Source: SZUA-365 sp964635845 (GTDB lineage: Bacteria > Bacteroidota > Ignavibacteria > SZUA-365). Taken from it: DNA of 17,043 bases. Shown here one piece after another: positions 1 to 7,460 of this stretch. Positions within the stretch are counted from its first letter, which is position 1. Every line of letters starts with the position of its first letter. A program made the position numbers and the translations under genes. A model generated the notes under the pieces. That model was not told where the DNA came from, ran no database searches, and saw only the letters and a list, made by a program, of their open reading frames with translations. The stretch lies in NCBI GenBank assembly GCA_964635845.1, contig CAZWNO010000088.1, positions 1 through 17,043 of the forward strand, read 5' to 3'.

Positions 1-581
1 ACCCCGCGCTGCTCGGCCCAGGGGAGATAGGTGACGAGCATCGAAGTCTTCCGGTTGTATCTGCAGCCGAAATTGCACCAGCCGCAGCCGATGCATTCCT
101 TTCTGTTGTGCCTGAGGTATTCCGCGCGAATCCCCTCCGCACGGCATCCCTTGAGAAAGAATTCCGAACCCGCGTTTCCCATCGCGGGATCGATCGGCAC
201 GACATGCAGGGCGGTCTCGAGTTCGTCGTACGCGGCGAGCAGCGCCTCCTTGTCGACGAAGGCCTGACGGCGCTCCCACTCGGGAAGCACGGTGTCGAGA
301 TCCGCGCGGAACCAGATCGCATTGTTGATGACGGTCGAGCCGCCCACCGCCTGTCCCTGCGCGAAGACGACGTCGTTGTCCTTCGTCGTCTGCAGTCCGC
401 CGTTCTTGTACACGCGCGCCATCATGTCGAGCGTGTCGTGCGTGAAGGACTGCGGATGCACGCGCCGCCCTTTCTCCAGCACCGCGACACGGATGCCCGG
501 ATTGTTGCGGACGGTCTGGTAGGCCATGACGCTCCCGGCCGCGCCGGAGCCGATAATTACGACATCATACTCCGCTTTCAT
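1..581 (-). CDS. GMC-family FAD-dependent oxidoreductase (N-terminal part, runs off the window)
   Basis: Partial gene: about 193 N-terminal residues are visible and the frame is open to base 1. It starts with a Rossmann FAD-binding segment (VVIIGSGAAGS, glycines near residues 11-16), followed by the GMC signature area (VFAQGQAVGGSTVINNAIWFR). Four cysteines at residues 163, 166, 169 and 173 form CxxCxxCxxxC just before a YLPWA segment, a layout I recall from the long-chain alcohol oxidase/cholesterol-oxidase-like branch of GMC enzymes. The ATG at 581 has a strong Shine-Dalgarno (GAGGAGGTG) and overlaps the stop of the upstream small subunit by one base (TGATG), so the two are translationally coupled. 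The family oxidises alcohols or sugars with FAD. The substrate cannot be read here because the catalytic C-terminus is missing. The family call is firm, the substrate is not. Confidence 0.9.
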   Translation of the reverse strand, partial: MKAEYDVVIIGSGAAGSVMAYQTVRNNPGIRVAVLEKGRRVHPQSFTHDTLDMMARVYKNGGLQTTKDNDVVFAQGQAVGGSTVINNAIWFRADLDTVLPEWERRQAFVDKEALLAAYDELETALHVVPIDPAMGNAGSEFFLKGCRAEGIRAEYLRHNRKECIGCGWCNFGCRYNRKTSMLVTYLPWAEQRG

Positions 582-1084
582 CACGCACCTCCTCTCGGGA
601 ATGGATCGGGATGGATCGGCGGTGCCTGGTCCAGCGCGGCGAAGCGCGGGCGCTCTTCCACCGGCAGGTAGCCGGCGAGACGCATGCCCTCGGCACTGCT
701 GTAGTAGCCGATGCTCGCGAGCAGCTTCAGTGTGCGCGCCGCGTCGCGCGCTCCCGCGCGCACGGCGGCGATCACCTTGAAGAGTCCCGCGGGATGGATG
801 ATTCGCTCGACCACGCGGCGCCGCTCGGCGAGCGGCAGCTTGCTGAAGCGCCCGAACTTGAACGAGAGCAGCAGCGGCATGTACCACGAGTCGATCGCGT
901 CGATGGCAAGCCGTATCTGCTCGAGCGCGGGCGATTGCACGCGCGAGAGGTAGGTATCCACATGCTGTGCCGCGATGCGCGGATCCACCGCGGCATCGCC
1001 GCCGGTGTCGATCATCGTCTCGATGATCGCGACGAGTCCCTCGTAATCCTCTCCATCGAAAAACCGTGGATGGTAGTCGCTCAT
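581..1084 (-). CDS. Small partner subunit of the GMC oxidoreductase (gluconate 2-dehydrogenase subunit 3-like)
   Basis: A 167-aa mostly helical protein without an obvious signal peptide or membrane span. It has the features of the small subunits that precede GMC flavoenzymes: a short acidic N-terminus, an early helix (EGLVAIIETMIDTGGDAAVDPRIAAQHVDTYL), a middle helix starting MPLLLSFKFGRFSKLPLAERRRVVERI, and a Tyr-rich end (IGYYSSAEGMRLAGYLP). In related enzymes such a subunit accompanies the flavin subunit and often aids folding or export. Here no Tat motif is seen, so the pair may stay in the cytoplasm. The start is supported by AGGA about eight bases upstream. The stop overlaps the next gene's ATG, which ties the two together. 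The family call rests on size, composition and position, since no catalytic motif is expected. Confidence 0.75.
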   Translation of the reverse strand: MSDYHPRFFDGEDYEGLVAIIETMIDTGGDAAVDPRIAAQHVDTYLSRVQSPALEQIRLAIDAIDSWYMPLLLSFKFGRFSKLPLAERRRVVERIIHPAGLFKVIAAVRAGARDAARTLKLLASIGYYSSAEGMRLAGYLPVEERPRFAALDQAPPIHPDPFPRGGA

Positions 1085-1146
1085 TCAATCCGTCCTTTCA
1101 CCTTGCTCGTTCGTCGTCGCACGATTTCTTCCATGCGCCACATTCG

Positions 1147-1263
1147 CCGGAGTCCCGGACTGCCCGTGGCGGATCACCGTTTCAGCCGGAGTCCCGGTCT
1201 GCCCGTGGCGGATCACCGTTTCAGCCGGAGTCCCGGTCTGCCCGCGCCGGATGGCCGTTCTTC
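1147..1263. repeat. 39-bp tandem repeat, three copies
   Basis: Three adjacent 39-bp units begin at 1147, 1186 and 1225, each with CCGGAGTCCCGG. Units 1 and 2 differ at a single base (A/T at the thirteenth position). The third keeps the first half and diverges after about 20 bases. They lie in the 186-base gap between the lactone-oxidase gene and the small-subunit gene. There are no unique spacers, so this is not a CRISPR array. Confidence 0.9.
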
Positions 1264-1270
1264 CGCATTC

Positions 1271-2728
1271 TCATAATCCCACGCGCTGCGTGAAGGCGCT
1301 CGAGAACGTCCGCAGCTCGTTGAGCACATCGTGCACGGCCTTCCAGCGGTCCAGGCTCTGCGGATACATGCCGGGCAGCTGATCGGGGGTGATGTGGTTC
1401 ACCTGTCCCCAGTGCGGCCGCACACCGTGCGCATGCAACTCCTGCTCGATGCGCCGGTGGATCTCCACCGTGCGGTCGACGCCGCGCAGACCGATCACTT
1501 CCAGCATGCAGGTGTCGCGGCCGTGCATCGGTGAGAGCAGCGCCTCGGTGCCCTTCACGAAGCGCACCGCGACAGGCACGGTGAGGTACAGTTTCTGCTC
1601 GCGTCCCACGCGCTCGGCCACGTCGATGAGACGGTCGATCGCCGCGATCCAGGTGTCGTTCTCCACCGGCACCGCATACTCCGCGGACAAGACGCGGATG
1701 TCGTTCGCATCGCCGATGTGGAAGACCTTGAAGCTCTGCTCGGTGTAGTCCTCGTCCAGCAGTCCCTCGATGGCGCTGTTGAGCGTGTTCTTGATTTTCC
1801 CCGGCCAGATGCGCGCGAGAAGCTTCACCCACCAGGCCGACACGTCGAGCACGGCCTTGTACTTGATGTAGATGCTCCGCTCGCGGTTTCCCGGCGTGCC
1901 GGTTTCGACGCGCGTGGTGACGAGACAGCGGTTGACGCCGTCGACGCGGTAGGGATTGAGCAGCAGCTCGTAATGCTCGGCGGTCCGGTAGATCTCGCCG
2001 CCGCGCAGGTGTTTCTTCAGCTCGTCCCAGGTCGTCATGCGGCGCGTCTCCTTCAGGAGAAATTTCTCCCGCACCTCGAGCACGACGGAGTAGATCACGC
2101 CGAGGCAGCCCATGCCCACGATCGACGCATTGAACCAGTCGTCGTCCTGCACCAGCTCATGCGACGCGCTGTCGGGATGCGCGGCGGCGAAGGCGGCCGC
2201 GTCCGTGATAGCGCGTCCCGACGCCTGCGAGGGTTCGATGCGCCAGACTTTCCCGCGGCACGAGACGACCTCCATCGAGCGGATGAAATCGCAGAGCGGA
2301 AGGAAGGCGATGCCCGATCCGTGGGTCGAGGTCGAGGTCACGCCGCAGATCGTCTGTCCGTCATAGCCGCCGAGATTGATGAAGGCGAGTCCCCGCTCGT
2401 GCAGCGCGGCGTTGAGCGCGCGGATGGTGATGCCGGATTCCACATTCAGCAGGAAGCGCTTCGACACCGGCAGCGGATCCTGCAGCCGGTAGGCATCGAT
2501 GTCGAGGATACGCGTGAGATTGTCCGGGCAGACCAGATAATCGCCCGTGACCGCGACGTCGGACCAGGAGTGTCCCGAGCCCACGGCGCGGACGCGTTTC
2601 CCCTTCGCCTCCGCATCGCGAACGATCTCGACGATATCGTCCCTGCTTTCGGGCCAGAAACTCAGTTCCGGCATCGCGGATTGGTTCTCCGCCCAGTTCT
2701 TCCACGGCTTCCGTGCTTCCGTGCGCAT
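1271..2728 (-). CDS. FAD-linked oxidase of the D-arabinono-1,4-lactone / L-gulono-lactone oxidase type
   Basis: A 485-aa protein of the VAO/PCMH flavin fold. GSGHSWSDVA at residues 51-60 matches the site where the His (here H53) carries covalent FAD in aldonolactone oxidases. THGSG at 135-139 is a second FAD-contact motif, and HWG at 439-441 matches the C-terminal HW(A/G)K-type motif of the ALO domain. The family oxidises aldonolactones or sugar alcohols such as xylitol, passing electrons to O2 or a dehydrogenase acceptor. The ATG at 2728 is preferred because AAAGG sits about nine bases upstream. An in-frame ATG at 2812 has no such site. The gene is followed by the tandem repeats and the GMC pair on the same strand, so a polyol or lactone oxidation role for the whole group is plausible but inferred. 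No signal peptide is seen, so cytoplasmic. Confidence 0.85.
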   Translation of the reverse strand: MRTEARKPWKNWAENQSAMPELSFWPESRDDIVEIVRDAEAKGKRVRAVGSGHSWSDVAVTGDYLVCPDNLTRILDIDAYRLQDPLPVSKRFLLNVESGITIRALNAALHERGLAFINLGGYDGQTICGVTSTSTHGSGIAFLPLCDFIRSMEVVSCRGKVWRIEPSQASGRAITDAAAFAAAHPDSASHELVQDDDWFNASIVGMGCLGVIYSVVLEVREKFLLKETRRMTTWDELKKHLRGGEIYRTAEHYELLLNPYRVDGVNRCLVTTRVETGTPGNRERSIYIKYKAVLDVSAWWVKLLARIWPGKIKNTLNSAIEGLLDEDYTEQSFKVFHIGDANDIRVLSAEYAVPVENDTWIAAIDRLIDVAERVGREQKLYLTVPVAVRFVKGTEALLSPMHGRDTCMLEVIGLRGVDRTVEIHRRIEQELHAHGVRPHWGQVNHITPDQLPGMYPQSLDRWKAVHDVLNELRTFSSAFTQRVGL

Positions 2729-2902
2729 GTGTTCGGCCTTTCGAAATACTGTGGTGCGATCGACAGCGCGCTCTCTGCGCCTTTTCGCGGCATGCAGTGC
2801 GCGTTGCGGCATGCCGGCTGTGTTGCCGTTCGACGGCCTCGGTTTCGCCGCACCGCGTGGGCGCGACCAGGTGCGTGGGGTATGTCCGGGAGTAACGTGG
2901 GG

Positions 2903-2931
2903 ATATTAGGAATAATCGAATTAAATGTCAA
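2903..2931 (-). promoter_or_regulatory. Near-consensus sigma70 promoter for the FAD oxidase group
   Basis: On the minus strand TTGACA (2926-2931) is separated by exactly 17 bases from TAATAT (2903-2908). Transcription should start near 2896, leaving a leader of about 165 bases before the ATG at 2728. Confidence 0.75.
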
Positions 2932-2932
2932 T

Positions 2933-2949
2933 ACTGTACGAAATACAGT
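2933..2949. promoter_or_regulatory. Operator-like palindrome ACTGTA-N5-TACAGT
   Basis: A perfect 6+6 inverted repeat with five bases between its arms. It sits one base from the -35 box of the minus-strand promoter and 43 bases before the SnoaL-like start, so one bound dimer could act on both divergent genes. The spacing between CTGT and ACAG is seven bases, not the eight of an enterobacterial LexA box. The cognate regulator is not in the window. Confidence 0.5.
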
Positions 2950-2991
2950 CTGGCTGTCGTACGGATAGAAACCATGAGAGGAGTGTTGATC

Positions 2992-3366
2992 ATGAGCAGT
3001 CCCGTCTCCAGCGCATTGCTCGAGAATTTTCTCGATGCGTTCAATCGCCACGATCTCGACGCGATCATGGGCCATTTCGCGGAGGATTGCGTCTTTTATT
3101 CCCCGCGCGGGGCAGGCCCCCGCGGTGACCGGTACACGGGGAAGACCGAGGTCCGCGCCGGACTGTCCAAGCGATTCGAGAGCATACCGGATGTTCACTA
3201 CGGGGAGGACCGGCACTGGGTCTGCGGGGACTTCGGCGTTTCGGAGTGGACCCTCACCGGCTCCTCCGTCGCGGGTCAACGGATCGAGGTGCGGGGTGTC
3301 GACCTGCTGGAATTCGCCGACGGGAAAATCACGCGCAAGGATTCCTTCTGGAAGATCATCGGATGA
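2992..3366 (+). CDS. SnoaL/NTF2-like small cone-fold protein
   Basis: A 124-aa protein with the typical ketosteroid-isomerase-like layout: an N-terminal helix (LLENFLDAFNRHDLDAIMGHF), the turn AEDCVFYSP, a GKTEVRAGLSKRFESIPDVHY stretch, then beta strands ending in VRGVDLLEFADGKITRKDSFWK. The closing pattern F-x-D-G-K-I with a final W/Y is common in SnoaL-like and DUF4440-like members. Family functions range from isomerase and hydrolase to ligand binding, so no reaction is assigned. The ATG at 2992 is chosen because GAGGAG lies eight bases upstream. The in-frame ATG at 2974 has no ribosome site. It is transcribed away from the FAD oxidase, and the palindrome at 2933 lies in the shared promoter region. 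Confidence 0.8.
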   Translation: MSSPVSSALLENFLDAFNRHDLDAIMGHFAEDCVFYSPRGAGPRGDRYTGKTEVRAGLSKRFESIPDVHYGEDRHWVCGDFGVSEWTLTGSSVAGQRIEVRGVDLLEFADGKITRKDSFWKIIG

Positions 3367-3423
3367 CGGACGGCTGCATCATTTCACCGTCCTGGTACAG
3401 TTCAAATTAGGACACGACGTATC

Positions 3424-3452
3424 TTGATTATGATCCGGCGAGTTCGTACAAT
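3424..3452 (+). promoter_or_regulatory. Sigma70-type promoter for the histidine kinase
   Basis: TTGATT (3424-3429), a 17-base spacer and TACAAT (3447-3452). The predicted transcription start near 3459 gives a leader of about 65 bases to the ATG at 3524. The kinase is therefore likely transcribed on its own. Confidence 0.6.
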
Positions 3453-3523
3453 AGGGGGCGGCGCTGCGAGGATACAGGTACTCCGCGGTCGCGCCGCTGT
3501 TCTGGAGCTGGAAGGAGATGTAC

Positions 3524-5101
3524 ATGTCCGCAATTCGAGACAGCGCGGGGTCAATGGACGGACACCGGAGGAACAGGGGAAAGAGCCATCGGCACATACT
3601 TCAGTTCGGCATCGATAATGCCAACATCGGCGTGTACCGGATCGACGAGACTGGGATCATCCTGTACGCGAATCTCCACGCCGCCGCCATGCTTGGCTAC
3701 GCGGTCCAGGAATTGACCGGGATGTCGCTTTTCGAGATCGATACGGTGCTCACTCCCGAGGCATTCCGGGAGCATCGCGCGCGTACGAGACAACGGCGGA
3801 TGAATACCATCCAGTCCGTGCAACGCAGGAAGGACGGATCGGTTTTCCCGGTCGAAGTGACCGTCAGCTATTTCACACTCGGAAAAATCCAGGGTTCGTT
3901 CTCCTTCGTCCAGGACATCACCGAGCGAAAGGAGATGCTGGATTCGCTCATCGCGGCGAAGGAGAAAGCCGAGGAGAGTGACCGGCTCAAATCCTCCTTT
4001 CTCATGAACATGTCGCACGAAATCCGGACGCCGATGAACGGCATCCTGGGATTTCTGAGCCTGCTCAGCGAACCAGACCTCGAGGAGGAGAGCAAACGCG
4101 AATACATCGAGGCCGTGAACCGCAGCGGACGTCGCCTGCTCGACACCATCAACGACATCATCGAGATCTCACGCATCGAAGCGGGCGAGGTCACCGCGAA
4201 TCCGGTCCCGGTGGATCTTTCCGAAGTCATGCACTACCTGCTTGAGGACTTCCGCCCCCAGGCCACCCTCGCAGGATTGCAGCTCACGCTTGCGCAACAC
4301 GTGACGGGATTCGAGGCGCTCGTGCATACCGACCGTACCCTGCTCGAGCGCATCCTTGAAAATATTCTTCGGAACGCGGTGAAGTTCACGCGGTATGGCG
4401 GTATCGAATTCGGCAGCACCATACACGAAGGGATACTGGAAATTTTCGTGAAGGACAGCGGCATCGGCATTCCCCTCGAGCGACAGGACGCGATTTTCGA
4501 CCGTTTCGTCCAGTCGGACATCGGGCTGACGCGCTCGCACGAGGGATCGGGACTCGGATTGACGATAGCCCACGCCTACGCGCAGGCACTCGGTGCCACA
4601 ATACGCGTGGATTCGACTCCGGGCATCGGAAGCACATTCACGATTTCGATGCCCTACCAGCACACCAACCCTGCGTCTGTAACGGCAGATGACGACAGAG
4701 ATACCGGTGAATCGAATATCGCCGCTGGAATGCATATCCTCGTCGCGGAAGACGATCCTGCCAGCTACCGTTACATCGAGATCGTGCTCAGCCGAATCCG
4801 CGCGCGACTGACGCATGCGGTCAACGGCGAGGAGGCTGTGCGCGCGTTCCGGGAGGGACCGCGTCCCGCGCTCATCCTGATGGACATCAAAATGCCGGGT
4901 ATCGACGGTCTCGAGGCCACGCGCAGGATCAGGCAGATCGACGAACGCGTCCCCATCATCGCGCAGACAGCGTACACCGGTCACGACGACCGCGAGAGAG
5001 CGCTCGACGTCGGCTGCACGGACTATGCATGCAAACCGATACAACGTCAGGAGCTGCTTCGTCTCGTCCGCATCTACACCAGCAACGGCACAGGGGGGTG
5101 A
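3524..5101 (+). CDS. Soluble PAS-domain hybrid histidine kinase with C-terminal receiver
   Basis: A 525-aa protein without membrane segments. Order: PAS domain (about 24-140, ending in the PAC-like FSFVQDITERKE), coiled linker, HisKA dimerisation domain with phospho-acceptor H165 in FLMNMSHEIRTPMNG, HATPase with N284 in the N box, D311 in DSGIGI and GSGLGL from 341, then a receiver domain from about 403 with acidic residues E409/D410/D411, phospho-acceptor D454 in LMDIKMPGIDG and conserved K504. All catalytic residues are intact. It likely senses a cytoplasmic signal through PAS and relays phosphate to its own receiver. No output domain, Hpt protein or DNA-binding partner is encoded nearby, so the target is unknown. 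The ATG at 3524 is preferred over the one at 3518 because AAGGAG (3512-3517) is six bases away from it but directly abuts the other. Confidence 0.93.
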   Translation: MSAIRDSAGSMDGHRRNRGKSHRHILQFGIDNANIGVYRIDETGIILYANLHAAAMLGYAVQELTGMSLFEIDTVLTPEAFREHRARTRQRRMNTIQSVQRRKDGSVFPVEVTVSYFTLGKIQGSFSFVQDITERKEMLDSLIAAKEKAEESDRLKSSFLMNMSHEIRTPMNGILGFLSLLSEPDLEEESKREYIEAVNRSGRRLLDTINDIIEISRIEAGEVTANPVPVDLSEVMHYLLEDFRPQATLAGLQLTLAQHVTGFEALVHTDRTLLERILENILRNAVKFTRYGGIEFGSTIHEGILEIFVKDSGIGIPLERQDAIFDRFVQSDIGLTRSHEGSGLGLTIAHAYAQALGATIRVDSTPGIGSTFTISMPYQHTNPASVTADDDRDTGESNIAAGMHILVAEDDPASYRYIEIVLSRIRARLTHAVNGEEAVRAFREGPRPALILMDIKMPGIDGLEATRRIRQIDERVPIIAQTAYTGHDDRERALDVGCTDYACKPIQRQELLRLVRIYTSNGTGG

Positions 5102-5123
5102 GCGCTGCACCCGGGGGCGCTGA

Positions 5124-5393
5124 TGTTTCCCGCGCGAGGCCGGTCTTCGATGCGACGCGTGCGCACGGGAATTCCGCTGTGTGGTGGATTTCGCCGCGTC
5201 CTCTCCGTCGGGGGTGTCCGTGCGAGTGCACGACATGCTCGGACGCATAATGTACGAGCACGAGCATTCGGCCGCTGATGCAGCCGCCGGCAGGATTACG
5301 ATTCCCACATCCGAATTTCATCCGGGAATGCATATCCTGACGCTGCGTTCCGGTGATGTCTCCGCGTCCCGGCTGTTCGTCGTGCAGCCGTAG
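5124..5393 (+). pseudogene. Orphan type IX secretion C-terminal sorting domain (gene remnant)
   Basis: The frame read from 5124 to the TAG at 5391-5393 gives a stretch with the layout of a type A T9SS sorting domain: VSVRVHDMLGR, then ITIPTSEFHPGMHILTLRSG and a terminal ASRLFVVQP. In the family this domain is the last 70-90 residues of large secreted proteins and directs export and surface attachment. Here nothing precedes it: a stop lies at 5121, no signal peptide is visible, and the kinase ends only 22 bases before the frame opens. The only early start is a GTG at 5181 without a ribosome site. I read it as the 3' end of a lost secreted-protein gene. It also indicates that the organism has, or had, a T9SS. 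Confidence 0.6.
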
Positions 5394-5447
5394 ACGGGGT
5401 GAATCGATCCCTGACATCGCACTGTTACCCAATTCACAGGAGGAAAT

Positions 5448-5822
5448 ATGGACACGTCCGAGATTACCGCATTCGTGAGCCTTCTGATCGCGCTCAGCGT
5501 GGCGGCCGAGCGGCTGGTGGAAATCTTCAAGGGATTCGTACCAGTGCTCGAAATGGAGCATCCCGATCCCAGGAAGGAAAGCATGCGCAAGGCGATGCTC
5601 CAGATACTCGCGGTTATCGCCGGTATCGTCACGGTTTTCCTTGCGAATCCGCTGATCCCCAGGGAAATCCATCAGGCGTCGGGAGTACTCGAGATCATTG
5701 GCATGGGGCTGCTCGTCAGCGGAGGCTCGGGCTTCTGGAATTCCGTGCTCACCTACGTTACCAAGGTGAAGGACATCAAGAAGTTCGAAGCCGCGAAGAT
5801 GCAGCATGAGGCCGGGCAGTAA
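5448..5822 (+). CDS. Small membrane protein of unknown function
   Basis: A 124-aa protein with three hydrophobic stretches: about 7-20 (amphipathic), 50-66 (MLQILAVIAGIVTVFLA) and 80-94 (VLEIIGMGLLVSGGS). The last leads into GFWNSVLTYV, and a charged Lys/Glu tail (KVKDIKKFEAAKMQHEAGQ) follows. The start is well supported by AGGAGGAAAT just before the ATG. Size and layout resemble small holin-like or phage-derived membrane proteins, but there is no neighbouring lysis gene and I do not assign that role. It lies between two gene remnants, which suggests a piece of DNA that has been rearranged. The gene is real to judge by its ribosome site and sequence, while its function is not known. Confidence 0.75.
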   Translation: MDTSEITAFVSLLIALSVAAERLVEIFKGFVPVLEMEHPDPRKESMRKAMLQILAVIAGIVTVFLANPLIPREIHQASGVLEIIGMGLLVSGGSGFWNSVLTYVTKVKDIKKFEAAKMQHEAGQ

Positions 5823-6003
5823 CCGGACTCGTCTCCGCCTGCCGCGCTGGTGCGCACAGCCTCATCATCGGCGGTAATTTCACCGATGTGCTCGGCGTTT
5901 CCGATAGCACACTCCGGAGTGCGAAAGCCGATGCACGGTTGAATCTGACCGCGCAGGATGGGACTCTGGTCGGAGTCAGCATCCTGTCCGGCATCGCATT
6001 CTG
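5810..6003 (+). pseudogene. Probable 3' gene remnant, unidentified
   Basis: An open frame of 64 codons ending in TGA at 6001-6003 reads like ordinary protein in its second half (SLIIGGNFTDVLGVSDSTL, then a stretch ending SILSGIAF), unlike the arginine-rich frames seen elsewhere opposite genes. It has no ATG or ribosome site and overlaps the end of the small membrane protein gene, so it may be the tail of a lost gene or a chance frame. I do not recognise the family. Confidence 0.25.
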
Positions 6004-6231
6004 ATTCAGGGGTGTGGAGGGAATGACCGATTCCAGTGTGTACTGGGGGATATCCCGGGAACATATCCAGCGTGGGAACAGAATGGATTCATGAGTCGTA
6101 AACGGAGACTTGGTTCGAACGACCGCGTCGCATACCGCGGAAAATCAACAGCGAGGACGCGGCGGACGTACCGGGCAGTCTGTTCGCCTGTATTCTGTTT
6201 GTCCAGCAATGTCCACTATCCGGAGAACGAT
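6004..6231. other. Intergenic stretch before the lipoprotein gene
   Basis: No gene could be supported here. The lipoprotein frame is open upstream from 6091, but that extension is arginine-rich and the signal peptide begins only at 6232, so it is read as untranslated leader. GGAGAA at 6222-6227 is the ribosome site. I could not identify a convincing promoter. Confidence 0.5.
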
Positions 6232-7293
6232 ATGAAACGATACCGTCTTCTCACCGTGTTATCCATGGTGCTGATGTTTTCGGCGGTTTTCACCAGCTGT
6301 TCCGATGATGCACCCGTCGGTCCCTCCCCGACCGACGACGAGTACTTCCAACGGGTCGTCGCCGGCGAGGATGGCGAATCCCGGGAACTCATAACGAGCG
6401 ACGTCGAAGCGCTCAATGAAAGCGCCGAATTCAATTTGCTGGGCGGGAGGTTCAGCAAGGAAGCCGCGTCCAAAGGAACCATCACTCCGGAAAAATTCGG
6501 CCGTCGGATCATGCATGTCGAACGCACGATCATCCGTCCCGCCACGATGGACGGTGACAGTGTCGCGATCGTGCAGACGAAGTCCGTCATCAGCGGCGAT
6601 TTCGTGATCAAGGCGAAAACGGACTCGGGCTCCATCACCATCCGCAAGCCCTTCACGGAAACCCTGTACCGCAACCTCCGCTTCGAGCGGGTCTGGGACG
6701 ATGACTGGGATGACGATGACCATCATGACGGAAATCATCATGACGGCGACGATGACGATGACGATGACGGCGAGGACGACGGCGCGTTCCGCTGGCGTCT
6801 CGTCTCGGCTTCGATCGTCAACGGCGGAACCGAGAATCCCTCGCCCGTGATCGCGTCGGTGGAGCTGATCACGGCTGTCGACACCTTTATTGTCACGGAT
6901 CCGGATCAGTACTTCATGGCCATGCGGCATGGATGGAATCTGAAGCATTCGTGGAAGCACGGATGGAAACACTGGATGCCGAAGCTGAAAGACGTTCCCA
7001 TCACCATCCGCGTCACGCTGGCCGGCGCGAGCGCCGACACGGCCGTGGTCGCCCTGCATCACCTCGAATCGGACAAGGGGCTCCGCAAACAGATGTTCAC
7101 GCTCGTCTCGGAGACCGAAGCCGGCGGCGTATTCACGCGTGTCTACGAGCGCACCTGGTTCTCCAGGCTCAAGTTCAAAAAGAAATACAGCCACCTGGTC
7201 GTCAGCGCGCTTTCGCGATCCTCGGTGTACGACGACGATCCGGCGCTCTACTCCAGTTCGATCTGGGGAATACCGTATCTGCCAAACGAGTAG
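6232..7293 (+). CDS. Lipoprotein with Asp/His-rich low-complexity tract, function unknown
   Basis: A 353-aa protein starting with a lipoprotein signal peptide (MKRYRLLTVLSMVLMFSAVF) and a lipobox-like TSC with Cys23 followed by SDD, typical of Bacteroidota lipoproteins. Residues 156-184 form a tract built almost only of Asp, His, Gly and Asn with runs such as DDDDHHDG and DGDDDDDDDGEDDG. A second unusual stretch at 231-248 (MRHGWNLKHSWKHGWKHW) is rich in His, Trp and Lys. The flanking parts look like beta-rich folded domains. The acidic-histidine tract could bind divalent metals, but that is inference. GGAGAA precedes the ATG. A strong terminator follows about 60 bases after the stop, so the gene is probably a single transcript. 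No family was recognised. Confidence 0.8.
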   Translation: MKRYRLLTVLSMVLMFSAVFTSCSDDAPVGPSPTDDEYFQRVVAGEDGESRELITSDVEALNESAEFNLLGGRFSKEAASKGTITPEKFGRRIMHVERTIIRPATMDGDSVAIVQTKSVISGDFVIKAKTDSGSITIRKPFTETLYRNLRFERVWDDDWDDDDHHDGNHHDGDDDDDDDGEDDGAFRWRLVSASIVNGGTENPSPVIASVELITAVDTFIVTDPDQYFMAMRHGWNLKHSWKHGWKHWMPKLKDVPITIRVTLAGASADTAVVALHHLESDKGLRKQMFTLVSETEAGGVFTRVYERTWFSRLKFKKKYSHLVVSALSRSSVYDDDPALYSSSIWGIPYLPNE

Positions 7294-7354
7294 TTTCGCG
7301 CGCGGTCGCTGCCGACGCTCGGCGACCGCAACTCCTCTGCTATCAAGGAGCGCG

Positions 7355-7390
7355 AAAAACAGCAGGAAAGCCGGCTTTCCTGCTGTTTTT
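7355..7390 (+). terminator. Perfect 36-bp palindromic intrinsic terminator
   Basis: A run of A, then CAGCAGGAAAGCC mirrored by GGCTTTCCTGCTG, then a run of seven T. All 36 bases are self-complementary, with no unpaired loop in the DNA. The T run ends the lipoprotein transcript. The A run on the other side would also let it act on the minus strand. Confidence 0.9.
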
Positions 7391-7420
7391 TTGTTTGATT
7401 CGCGAGGAGTGCGATATATT
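7391..7420 (+). promoter_or_regulatory. Candidate promoter for the GIY-YIG gene
   Basis: TTGTTT (7391-7396), 18-base spacer, TATATT (7415-7420). It overlaps the T tail of the terminator and lies about 40 bases before the ATG at 7461. The -35 match is only moderate. Confidence 0.4.
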
Positions 7421-7460
7421 AGTGTTCGAGTAGAGTCTTTTCATACCATGGTGATCCAGG

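Noticed and set aside
1147..1263. CRISPR array
   Set aside because: Units are directly adjacent with no unique spacers, and no cas genes are present.
2933..2949. LexA/SOS box
   Set aside because: CTGT and ACAG are seven bases apart rather than eight, and neither neighbouring gene is a DNA repair gene.
1718..2968. Long plus-strand frame opposite the FAD oxidase
   Set aside because: No motifs and biased composition. The minus-strand protein has all expected flavin motifs.
3368..3392. Hairpin GGACGG/CCGTCC after the SnoaL-like gene as a terminator
   Set aside because: The loop is 13 bases and no T run follows, so it is not a convincing intrinsic terminator.
4169..5308. Long minus-strand frame opposite the histidine kinase
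   Set aside because: The kinase is complete with every catalytic residue. The opposite frame shows no recognisable domain.
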